From CADEED01 sp963711635 (GTDB lineage Bacteria; Pseudomonadota; Gammaproteobacteria; Steroidobacterales; Steroidobacteraceae), in the NCBI GenBank assembly GCA_963711635.1, contig CAVQEZ010000024.1:1-64000 (forward strand): a stretch of DNA of 64,000 bases. Reading direction: 5' to 3'. Of the stretch, positions 14,658 through 21,177 are shown one piece after another. The notes below the pieces were generated by a model. It had not been told where the DNA came from, did no database searches, and worked only from the letters and a program-made list of their open reading frames with translations. Position 1 is the stretch's first letter. Each line of letters begins with the position of its first letter. The translations under genes were made by a program, and so were the position numbers.

Positions 14658-14951
14658 ATGTCATCACATGTTTCAGCTTTCCTTGCCGCCCTCGTAGTCC
14701 TCCTCCTCGGTTGCGTAGGCTGCACGCGAGAATCGGCGGCTTTCACGTTGGATATCGAGACGCTTCGCCAACTTGGTCCCGAAAATACAGCAGGCATCAC
14801 GTACGAAGAGGATCGCGGAACCGTATTCGTCACGGTGATCGACAAACATGGAGATGGCCACAAACACCGATTGGTTCTTGGTGATGCCTCGCGCGCGCAG
14901 GCACTTGAGTTGTTGCGTCAGAAGCAGGCCGAGTTGGAGCAGCGCAAGTGA
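14658..14951 (+). CDS. Cassette 27: small lipoprotein
   Basis: 97 aa from an ATG at 14658. The N-terminus (SSHVSAFLAALVVLLLGC) has a lipobox with Cys near residue 19 or 22 (GCVGC). The remainder is a short strand-rich domain (GTVFVTVIDKHGDGHKHRLV) and a charged C-terminal helix (RAQALELLRQKQAELEQRK). TGA precedes attC27 by four bases. Function unknown. Confidence 0.75.
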   Translation: MSSHVSAFLAALVVLLLGCVGCTRESAAFTLDIETLRQLGPENTAGITYEEDRGTVFVTVIDKHGDGHKHRLVLGDASRAQALELLRQKQAELEQRK

Positions 14952-14955
14952 CGCG

Positions 14956-15044
14956 GTCTAACAAATCGCCGGAGCGCACGCGTGGGAGATAAAGTGCCAG
15001 GTCCAAAGAGCAGCGCGTCGCGCCGCTCAGTTCATCCGTTAGGC
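14956..15044 (+). repeat. attC27
   Basis: 89 nt, R'' gtctaac 14956-14962, R' 15038-15044. Confidence 0.91.
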
Positions 15045-15054
15045 GCTAAGCGAC

Positions 15055-15459
15055 ATGCCCAACGGTTTTCACGGCACCGAGGCCCGGTGGGAAACGCTCG
15101 AGATGCCACTTCGAGCGTTGGACGGCGAGCTTCGGGCTTTCTCGGAGCGCCATGGAATTGCACTGACGAGCAACAGCAGAAACTGGCCGGATCGGTCGAT
15201 GGTTTGGGGCAATTCCATTCGGCGCCTGATTCAGATCTACCTCGCGGATGAGGGACGTGTGACATATAGCTTTTGGCTTTGTGCGTCTGAGGATCGTGGT
15301 AGCAAACGCTATTGGCGGCGAGAATTCCTGAGGGAAGCTGTTCCCATCGGAGAGATAGCAGGTGACCTACCGGAGCTGCTGGAACGAGGCCGGTCGTTGC
15401 TGGAAGGTTGGACCAGTGAGACATTGGAATTCGCCACCGCGCTCAGTCCGCGTCCTTGA
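15055..15459 (+). CDS. Cassette 28: hypothetical protein, 134 aa
   Basis: Intact, ATG at 15055. A soluble protein (RWETLEMPLRALDGELRAFS, then RLIQIYLADEGRVTYSFWLC, then YWRREFLREAVPIGEIAGDL) with no recognised motif. A second gene follows in the same cassette after about 40 bases, so the two may be co-expressed. Confidence 0.7.
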   Translation: MPNGFHGTEARWETLEMPLRALDGELRAFSERHGIALTSNSRNWPDRSMVWGNSIRRLIQIYLADEGRVTYSFWLCASEDRGSKRYWRREFLREAVPIGEIAGDLPELLERGRSLLEGWTSETLEFATALSPRP

Positions 15460-15497
15460 GTGCCCGTACCGCTAAACGCCAGATCAACGCCTGCACA

Positions 15498-15875
15498 ATG
15501 ACCACCGCTCGAGAGTACCTGCGTAACTGGATGCGTTGGCAACGAGGTCGCCAGGGTACCGGCTACGACAAGCTGCTTCTCCTCGCGAATCCGGTCGTGA
15601 TCCCGTTCGACCTCTACTTGCTCCGATTCCCCGACGGTACCGAGATCCCGCCTCATCAAGATCCCGTTACGGGCAAGCGACACTATAGATTGAACATCAT
15701 TCTCAAGCGCCCGCGTGCCGGTGGCGAATTTATCTGTGCCAACCCCATTTTCGAGACGAAGCGGATTAAGCTATTTCGGTCGGACGTATCGCTGCACTCC
15801 GTGACGAAGGTGCAGGGCGGGTCGCGGTATGTGCTCAGTCTTGGTTGGGCCCTGAAGAGAACAGATGGCGTCTAA
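15498..15875 (+). CDS. Cassette 28: 2OG-Fe(II) oxygenase-like protein
   Basis: 125 aa from an ATG at 15498. It resembles small 2-oxoglutarate/Fe(II) dioxygenases: YLLRFPDGTEIPPHQDPVTG contains the first H-x-D iron ligands (HQD), followed by YRLNIILKRPRAGGEFICAN and, near the C-terminus, SDVSLHSVTKVQGGSRYVLS with the distal His and the Arg that binds 2-oxoglutarate. The double-stranded beta-helix core is therefore complete although short. Substrate unknown. TAA is in gtctaac of the truncated last attC. Confidence 0.8.
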   Translation: MTTAREYLRNWMRWQRGRQGTGYDKLLLLANPVVIPFDLYLLRFPDGTEIPPHQDPVTGKRHYRLNIILKRPRAGGEFICANPIFETKRIKLFRSDVSLHSVTKVQGGSRYVLSLGWALKRTDGV

Positions 15876-15896
15876 CAAATCGCTGCAGCGCACACA
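15870..15896 (+). repeat. attC28, truncated: end of the array
   Basis: R'' gtctaac 15870-15876 and the left arm (aaatcgctgcagcgcacac) are present. Everything after about 15896 is replaced by the ribosome-binding site and ATG of the next gene. No further attC is seen downstream. Confidence 0.85.
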
Positions 15897-15906
15897 GGAG
15901 AAATCG

Positions 15907-16281
15907 ATGCCCGCCTTGCCAACTTCCAACCCAAAGCAATTCGTTCAAGGGGCTCCGGTATTGCACGTTCCGGATGTCAAAGCTTCTGCAGCTTACTACC
16001 GTGATGTACTTGGTTTCACCTGGGACTTCGGCGACGACACGTATGCCGTCGTATGGCGCGACAACTCTGCCATTCACTTCGTAAGGGACGAGGGGACGCC
16101 GAAGGGGGTCCACTTGTTTCAGTGGGTGAAGGATATCGACACCTACTACAGTGAGGTTGTCGATAGAGGAGCAGACGTGGCGGCTGAACCCAAGGATCAG
16201 CCCTATGGCATTCGCGAATTCGGGGTACGGGATGTCAATGGGGTGGGTATCGTCTTCGGCCAAGACATCCATTCTCACTAG
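15907..16281 (+). CDS. VOC family (glyoxalase/bleomycin resistance-like) protein
   Basis: 124 aa, ATG at 15907 with aggag upstream. A single VOC domain: APVLHVPDVKASAAYYRDVL (first metal-site strand), GFTWDFGDDTYAVVWRDNSA, HLFQWVKDIDTYYSEVVDRG and EFGVRDVNGVGIVFGQDI. Such proteins bind a metal and may act as glyoxalases, dioxygenases or drug-binding resistance proteins; which one is not clear. It directly abuts the broken attC28 and may be a former cassette gene that has become fixed. Confidence 0.85.
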   Translation: MPALPTSNPKQFVQGAPVLHVPDVKASAAYYRDVLGFTWDFGDDTYAVVWRDNSAIHFVRDEGTPKGVHLFQWVKDIDTYYSEVVDRGADVAAEPKDQPYGIREFGVRDVNGVGIVFGQDIHSH

Positions 16282-16296
16282 CCAACGGAGGCTGCG

Positions 16297-16788
16297 ATGG
16301 CAGTGAAAATCGATGACGGGAAGACTACGCCGGAGGCCCAGCTCCAGTCCTTCAACGACATGTTCAGTCCGAAGCACCAGAAGTTCATTCGATCGGTTCG
16401 GGCTGCTTTACGTAAGCGTCTGCCGACCGCCAACGAGCTGGCGTACGACTACTCCAGCTTCTTCGTCATCGCTTATTCGCCGACGGAACAAGGGATCGAT
16501 GCCCCTGTATCAATCGCCGCCCGTGCCGACGGTGTGGATCTGTACTTCAATCAAGGACCGCAATTGCCCGACCCGAAGAAGCTTCTGCTGGGATCGGGAA
16601 AGTTGACTCGCTTCGTCCGGCTGGAAACGGCCAGGCGGTTGGCACATCCGGATGTGGAGGCGTTCATTACCGCGGCGATTGATCATGCGCGTGTTCCGCT
16701 GTCATCCAAAGGGAAGGGCAGTCTCATCATCAAGACGAACAAGAGGGCTGCTGCGAAAAAGCGGCCACGCCGGAAGCCGACGAAGTGA
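16297..16788 (+). CDS. DUF1801 family protein
   Basis: 163 aa, ATG at 16297 with a good aacggagg. N-terminal region PEAQLQSFNDMFSPKHQKFI, then RKRLPTANELAYDYSSFFVI and VDLYFNQGPQLPDPKKLLLG match the DUF1801 (YdhG-like) pattern. The last 30 residues are strongly basic (TNKRAAAKKRPRRKPTK), perhaps for nucleic-acid contact. Function unknown. Confidence 0.8.
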   Translation: MAVKIDDGKTTPEAQLQSFNDMFSPKHQKFIRSVRAALRKRLPTANELAYDYSSFFVIAYSPTEQGIDAPVSIAARADGVDLYFNQGPQLPDPKKLLLGSGKLTRFVRLETARRLAHPDVEAFITAAIDHARVPLSSKGKGSLIIKTNKRAAAKKRPRRKPTK

Positions 16789-16815
16789 GGCGCATGCATG
16801 GATAGGTGGTAAGCA

Positions 16816-17199
16816 ATGCCGGAACAAGCAAGATTCAAGGCTGCATTCCCATACCAACGCGACATCTTGGCACTTCCTGTCGTCGATATTGATGCTGCTG
16901 CCCACTGGTACACCAAGAGCTTCGGCATGGTCGAAGTTGAACGACGCGATCAACCGGCGCCGACGGTGATCCTCGACCGCGATGGAACGCGCATCGGTTT
17001 TGCGGTAAACGGCGGAGACCCATCGCAAGACGGCGCCGCCATCCTGGTTTCGAACATTGGCCAGATCAAGAACGAGCTCGAGTCAAAGGGCGTCAACATA
17101 GGAAACTGGCGCGTGGACGAACGGAATGGCCAGAAGTTGCAAGTATTTTTCGTTGTCGCGCCCGATGGACTCTGCTTCTACTTTCATGAACCGCTCTAG
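16816..17199 (+). CDS. VOC family protein
   Basis: 127 aa, ATG at 16816. VOC signature: DILALPVVDIDAAAHWYTKS, FGMVEVERRDQPAPTVILDR, then GAAILVSNIGQIKNELESKG and a C-terminal FVVAPDGLCFYFHEPL. Probably a metal-dependent or ligand-binding dimer; substrate unknown. It is unrelated in detail to the VOC gene at 15907. Confidence 0.82.
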   Translation: MPEQARFKAAFPYQRDILALPVVDIDAAAHWYTKSFGMVEVERRDQPAPTVILDRDGTRIGFAVNGGDPSQDGAAILVSNIGQIKNELESKGVNIGNWRVDERNGQKLQVFFVVAPDGLCFYFHEPL

Positions 17200-17218
17200 A
17201 CGCGGAATGTAAGGCGTC

Positions 17219-17743
17219 ATGCCCATGGTCATCCTGGAAACTGACCGCCTGATTCTTCGGCACCTCGAAATGGACGATCTCGATGCGCTCTACCGGCTTT
17301 ACAGCGATCCGCAGATTCGCGCCCACTTCCCTGAGGGCGTACGCACCTTCGCCGAAACCAGGGAAGAACTCGAGTGGTTCCTCCACGGTCACCCAGATCG
17401 TTCCGAGCTCGGACTTTGGGCCACCGTTGAACGAGGCACGAGTGTCTTTCTGGGTAGATGCGGTCTACTGCCGTGGACCATTGACGGACAATCCGAAGTA
17501 GAAGTGGCCTATCTGATCGACAAGTCGCGTTGGGGTGAGGGTCTTGCCACGGAGGCAGCTCGCGGAATAGTTCAGTACTCACGCGATGAGCTGGGTCTGA
17601 AGCGCCTCATCTGCCTCATCATGCCCGGCAATGCGGCGTCGGCCGCCGTCGCCGCCAAGGTGGGAATGACATTCGAGCGCGAGTACATGGCCGAGTTCGG
17701 CTTGTGTCGCATGTACTCCCGGCGGCTGGTCAATGAGACCTGA
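17219..17743 (+). CDS. GNAT N-acetyltransferase, RimJ/RimL type
   Basis: 174 aa, ATG at 17219 (an in-frame ATG at 17225 is an alternative). LETDRLILRHLEMDDLDALY is the classic start of the RimJ/RimL branch. It is followed by EVEVAYLIDKSRWGEGLATE (acetyl-CoA loop) and MPGNAASAAVAAKVGMTFER. It may acetylate a protein N-terminus or a small amine. Confidence 0.88.
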   Translation: MPMVILETDRLILRHLEMDDLDALYRLYSDPQIRAHFPEGVRTFAETREELEWFLHGHPDRSELGLWATVERGTSVFLGRCGLLPWTIDGQSEVEVAYLIDKSRWGEGLATEAARGIVQYSRDELGLKRLICLIMPGNAASAAVAAKVGMTFEREYMAEFGLCRMYSRRLVNET

Positions 17744-17820
17744 CGAATCACTGATGGCCGCAGGTCAGTGCTTTGCCGATACGATATCCGCATCTGTCCT
17801 TCGACCACACAGGAGTGACC

Positions 17821-18213
17821 ATGGACCGCAGAACTTCTCTCTCGATGCTTGCCGTTGGCCTGGTTGCGGCCGGCGCCAGCGCCACTGAAACGAACCAAAC
17901 CAAGGGCGGAATCAAGTTCATGGTCCTCTACGGGCACCCGCCGAATCCTGCGGAGTTCGAAAAGTATTACCTCGGCGTTCACATGCCACTGGTCGCCGCC
18001 ATGAAGGGTGCGCGCCGAATGGAAGCGGCCAAGTGTTTGCCGCAGGCTGATGGTTCACCACCCGCGTCCTATAGAGTCTTTGAAGCGTGGTTTGACAGTC
18101 CCGAACACATGGCAACCGTATTCGGCACGCCCGAGGGAATGAAGGTGCGAGCTGACGTGCCAAATTTCACCGCGGGAACGACCGTAACGCGACTGGTTTG
18201 CAAGCTGGACTGA
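17821..18213 (+). CDS. Exported EthD-domain protein
   Basis: 130 aa, ATG at 17821 with caggag upstream. Residues 1-22 look like a Tat or Sec signal (MDRRTSLSMLAVGLVAAGAS). The mature domain has EthD features: IKFMVLYGHPPNPAEFEKYY, LGVHMPLVAAMKGARRMEA and FDSPEHMATVFGTPEG, a ferredoxin-like dimeric alpha/beta barrel. EthD proteins often work alongside oxidative enzymes. Substrate unknown. Confidence 0.85.
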   Translation: MDRRTSLSMLAVGLVAAGASATETNQTKGGIKFMVLYGHPPNPAEFEKYYLGVHMPLVAAMKGARRMEAAKCLPQADGSPPASYRVFEAWFDSPEHMATVFGTPEGMKVRADVPNFTAGTTVTRLVCKLD

Positions 18214-18237
18214 CACGCGCCGCGCGGGGGAACTCAG

Positions 18238-18597
18238 TTGCCCAAGCACCGAATCTTCGCGATCAAGTTCGCAAGCGTGTATCCGCTGTATGTTCAAAAA
18301 GCGGAGCGCAAGGGTCGAACGAAAGCAGAAGTTGACCGAATCATCTGCTGGTTGACTGGCTATAGCCCGGCGGAACTACGCAAGCAGATCAAGCAGGAAA
18401 ACGACATCGAGACGTTTTTTGCGCAGGCACCCGCCATGCATCCCAATCGTTCGCTGATCAAAGGCGTCGTGTGCGGCATTCGCGTGGAAGACATCGAAGA
18501 TCCGCTGATGAAGAAGATACGGTACCTGGACAAACTGATCGATGAGCTCGCAAAAGGGAAAGAGATGAAAAAGATTCTGCGGCAGTCAGCCGGTTAA
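18238..18597 (+). CDS. DUF2200 family protein
   Basis: 119 aa from a TTG at 18238 with gggggaa upstream. The sequence is typical of DUF2200: HRIFAIKFASVYPLYVQKAE, KAEVDRIICWLTGYSPAELR, then IKGVVCGIRVEDIEDPLMKK and a lysine-rich end. Small soluble protein, function unknown; some annotations liken it to uncharacterised conserved cytoplasmic proteins. Confidence 0.85.
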   Translation: MPKHRIFAIKFASVYPLYVQKAERKGRTKAEVDRIICWLTGYSPAELRKQIKQENDIETFFAQAPAMHPNRSLIKGVVCGIRVEDIEDPLMKKIRYLDKLIDELAKGKEMKKILRQSAG

Positions 18598-18621
18598 CGG
18601 ACCATCCAGCAGGCGAACTAG

Positions 18622-19092
18622 ATGCGACGAAATACCTCGAGCCTGATCTCTTGCCTCATCGCTTTGGCTGCTCATCAGCCAGCGTCCGCGGCCGATGGTT
18701 TATGTGAGCCGCTGCGCGCGTTTGCCGCTTCGGTCAATCCGGGCGAAACCAAAGTCCTCAAGTTCCACACGATATTCGGAAGTAATTTCAAGGACCGCGA
18801 GCAGCCGGGCTTTGGCGCCAAGCGCTGCGACCCCGCCGGCCATGAGGCGGCCAGGGCGGTGTGCGTATATTTCATGGCATACGGCGACATTCAGATGCCC
18901 GGGTACAACGCGAAGTTGGCTATCGAATGCCTGTCGAAGAAGACTCGATTCGACGTTCAAGCCAGAGTGCATGCAATTTCTGTTTCGTTGAAATACGGAA
19001 CAGAAGTTCGCGGAAGTCTCATGGACATCGAATTGCAGCAGAACAACGAGCTGGGCGGGACGGTGCTGACGATTGCCGCGAAGGGCTACTGA
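18622..19092 (+). CDS. Exported hypothetical protein
   Basis: 156 aa, ATG at 18622. Signal peptide residues 1-23 (SSLISCLIALAAHQPASAAD). The mature protein has four Cys and no family I recognise (ETKVLKFHTIFGSNFKDREQ, CVYFMAYGDIQMPGYNAKLA). It converges with the minus-strand gene at 19113 across a hairpin. Confidence 0.7.
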   Translation: MRRNTSSLISCLIALAAHQPASAADGLCEPLRAFAASVNPGETKVLKFHTIFGSNFKDREQPGFGAKRCDPAGHEAARAVCVYFMAYGDIQMPGYNAKLAIECLSKKTRFDVQARVHAISVSLKYGTEVRGSLMDIELQQNNELGGTVLTIAAKGY

Positions 19093-19100
19093 TCACAATC

Positions 19101-19134
19101 CGCGCCACGCGGCTACTTTGAACCGCGTGGCGCG
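19101..19134. terminator. Hairpin between convergent genes
   Basis: A perfect 12-bp inverted repeat, cgcgccacgcgg and ccgcgtggcgcg, with a 10-nt loop. It lies just past the 18622 gene and overlaps the last codons of the minus-strand gene. No clear T-run follows on either side, so terminator function is inferred. Confidence 0.5.
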
Positions 19135-19463
19135 AATACGTCGACTGACAGCGTGACGGTGCGACTTTCACGGGGATCGAGCGCACCGACGCCAACTACT
19201 TTGCGGGCCACTTCTTCGCCGCGATCGTTGCGAATCGAGACCACCACCGAGTATTCCCACGAGTCGGCACCCGCGGGATTGCGAAACGCACCTTCGACTC
19301 GCAACGCGGAGAAGGTCGGCTGGACCCGGCTTTCGACACTCGAATTGCGATCGAATCGCAGGTGATGCTGGCAACCCGGGCAGACGCTGGCGCTCTCCAG
19401 GATGGTTGTCTTGCAGTGCGGACAAATCCTGGTCTTGCCGGCTGTTCCAACACGGCCGTTCAT
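19113..19463 (-). CDS. Zinc-ribbon protein
   Basis: 116 aa on the minus strand, starting MNGRVGTAGKTRICPHCKTT. Residues 13-37 hold CPHC...CPGC, a zinc ribbon. The C-terminal half (EYSVVVSIRNDRGEEVARKV and SRTVTLSVDVFAPRG) is beta-rich, resembling FxLYD-type domains that follow zinc ribbons in some envelope proteins. It starts 8 bases after the bactofilin gene, so the two are probably one operon. Function unknown. Confidence 0.75.
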   Translation of the reverse strand: MNGRVGTAGKTRICPHCKTTILESASVCPGCQHHLRFDRNSSVESRVQPTFSALRVEGAFRNPAGADSWEYSVVVSIRNDRGEEVARKVVGVGALDPRESRTVTLSVDVFAPRGSK

Positions 19464-19470
19464 GAGTTCT

Positions 19471-19947
19471 TCAGTGCTTGGGCTTCTCGTCCCAGCCGAA
19501 TTCCGCCTTGCCACGCATGCGTGAACCGGCCGCAACGACGAGCGAGCCGGCCTTCAACTCACCGTTGAGCACGCCGGTCTGCAGCAGTTCGACGCGGGAA
19601 GCGGCATCGATGTTGCCATCGAGCTGGCCGCCGATGACCACCGTGTCAGCCTTTACGCCGCCAGTCAGGTGCGCACCCGCCTCGATCGTCAGGTTGCCCT
19701 GGACGTTGACGTCGCCCTTGAAGTCACCGGCAATGCGGACATGTCCCGAGCCTTCGATCTTGCCCTCGATGGTGAGCCCGGCAGAAATGATGGACTCCTT
19801 CATCGATGCGTCCGCGCGATTCTGGTTCGCGGCCGGGCGTGCGGCCGGCTCACCGACGGCGGCCAGGACGGAAGCCTTCTCGGGCGCCTTCGCGGCGGGT
19901 TCCGGCCCGCTCTGCTCACGGCCAAACTGATCTTTCCACAACGCCAT
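19471..19947 (-). CDS. Bactofilin (polymer-forming cytoskeletal protein)
   Basis: 158 aa; the start MALWKDQFGRE is at 19947 on the minus strand, preceded by an aggaggt-like site. Residues 1-50 are a flexible Ala/Pro linker. Residues about 50-140 form the DUF583 beta-helix: SIISAGLTIEGKIEGSGHVR, IAGDFKGDVNVQGNLTIEAG, AHLTGGVKADTVVIGGQLDG. Bactofilins polymerise without nucleotide and shape cells or localise envelope enzymes. Confidence 0.93.
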   Translation of the reverse strand: MALWKDQFGREQSGPEPAAKAPEKASVLAAVGEPAARPAANQNRADASMKESIISAGLTIEGKIEGSGHVRIAGDFKGDVNVQGNLTIEAGAHLTGGVKADTVVIGGQLDGNIDAASRVELLQTGVLNGELKAGSLVVAAGSRMRGKAEFGWDEKPKH

Positions 19948-20099
19948 GACAAACCTCCTGGTACCTGAAACGCGGGTCGACCTCGGTCGAGATCGTCGAA
20001 CGTAAGTACACAGCGACGCCAGGAGTGTCAAACATCGCAGTAAACTGTCGGGATATGCCGACAAACTGTGCGGACAGGGTCGGCCCTAGGAGCAGCTCC

Positions 20100-20522
20100 A
20101 TGCGTATCGTTTCGCGTTCCCTATCGGTTGTCGCGCTCGCATTGCTCGCTCTGGGCGCGGGGGACTCCGTTGCTCAGCAAGCCATGGCGTCTGAAGCGGT
20201 GGAAGCCTTGCCACTCTTCGCCGTCCAGATACGAACGGGACCCAAGTGGGATGCCGCAAAGCCGCCGCACGAGCAGCTCCACTTTGGCGCTCACAGCGCC
20301 AACCTGAAACGACTTCGCGACGCGGGCCATTTGAAAGTCGGAGCGCGCTACTCGGACCTGGGGCTCATCATTCTGGCCGCCGAGTCGGAGTTGCAGGCCC
20401 GCTCCATGATGGACGAGGACCCATCTTTCGGAGCCGGCATCTTCATCTATGAAGTGCACCCCTTCAACGTCTTCTACCCAGGTACGTTGAAAGCCGTGCC
20501 TCGCAAGATAGCGAAGCAGTAG
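20100..20522 (+). CDS. Exported YCII-like protein
   Basis: 140 aa, ATG at 20100 with aggagc upstream. Signal peptide to about residue 26 (ALGAGDSVAQQA). The mature part, LFAVQIRTGPKWDAAKPPHE, LRDAGHLKVGARYSDLGLII and PSFGAGIFIYEVHPFNVFYP, fits the YCII-related dimeric alpha/beta barrel. YCII proteins are putative enzymes of unclear activity. It may be co-transcribed with the CPBP gene 8 bases downstream. Confidence 0.78.
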   Translation: MRIVSRSLSVVALALLALGAGDSVAQQAMASEAVEALPLFAVQIRTGPKWDAAKPPHEQLHFGAHSANLKRLRDAGHLKVGARYSDLGLIILAAESELQARSMMDEDPSFGAGIFIYEVHPFNVFYPGTLKAVPRKIAKQ

Positions 20523-20529
20523 ACAGGCC

Positions 20530-21177
20530 TTGATCCGCAGACGCGAAACTCTGTTCTACGCGGTTCTGTCGCCCGCGCTGCTCATCGCGACCTGCGCCAT
20601 CGTCCAGGTCGCTGCGGGTCGAGTCCTGGGTGTGTGGGCATGGGTTCCTACCATGCTGGTCTTCTGGCTGGTGATTGCCGCGTTCCTGCGAGGGTTTTCG
20701 CACCGGGCCTCACCGCGCAGTCGGTTCCGGCCTGCATCGGGTAGCTTCATATGGTCCGTGCTCGCCGTCGTGGCCGGGCTGCTTTCGCTGCACGGTTTCC
20801 TGCGTCACTGGTCATTGCTGACCGATTGGCAACTCATCACCGCGTGGGCGGTCTTCGCGCTGGTCAATCCCTGGTTCGAGGAGTCGTACTGGCGCGGCCT
20901 GATCATGGACTCTGCCGCGTCCTGGGGCAGGGCGTTGAGTCTTCTCTATTCTTCGGCGCTCTTCGCCGCGAGCCATCCGCTCATCTGGGGTATTCACTCC
21001 CTGTCGCTTCGCAAGATCGAAGCGGTGGGAGCGTTGTTTGTCGTCGGCCTGCTTTGGGGCCTTGCGTATCAGCGCACCGGGACGCTGCGTTGGTGCGTCG
21101 TCGGGCATATGCTGGCCAACCTTTTTGGACTGGCTGCTCTCACACTACTCAATCTATATGACCCCACTGTCAGATAA
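20530..21177 (+). CDS. CPBP family intramembrane metalloprotease-like protein
   Basis: 215 aa from a TTG at 20530. Six or more hydrophobic helices. The CPBP (CAAX protease and bacteriocin-processing) motifs are visible: the EE pair in WFEESYWRGLI (about residue 117), FAASHPLIW with its His, and VGHMLANLFG near the C-terminus. Members are membrane proteases or related enzymes. It overlaps the start of the GH5 gene. Confidence 0.83.
   Translation: MIRRRETLFYAVLSPALLIATCAIVQVAAGRVLGVWAWVPTMLVFWLVIAAFLRGFSHRASPRSRFRPASGSFIWSVLAVVAGLLSLHGFLRHWSLLTDWQLITAWAVFALVNPWFEESYWRGLIMDSAASWGRALSLLYSSALFAASHPLIWGIHSLSLRKIEAVGALFVVGLLWGLAYQRTGTLRWCVVGHMLANLFGLAALTLLNLYDPTVR

Larger units (their letters stand above)
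1..15896 (+). mobile_element. Integron gene-cassette array (integrase outside window)
   Basis: About 28 modules of 300-900 bp alternate with attC-like sites. Each attC runs from RYYYAAC (usually gcctaac) to GTTRRRY (usually gttaggc), with imperfect inverted arms and a shared internal gataaagtgccaag block. Most genes start a few bases after gttaggc and many stop inside the next gcctaac, which is the standard cassette layout. Because genes read on + and each attC lies 3' of its gene, attI and intI should lie upstream of base 1. The near-uniform attC family points to a resident chromosomal integron rather than a mobile class 1 element. No integrase, Pc promoter or attI is visible, so the platform itself is inferred. 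Confidence 0.93.

Noticed and set aside
1..15896. CRISPR array or simple interspersed repeats
   Set aside because: Repeats are about 88 nt with imperfect dyad symmetry and RYYYAAC/GTTRRRY ends, spaced by 300-900 bp gene-bearing units; this is attC structure, not 25-40 nt repeats with short spacers.
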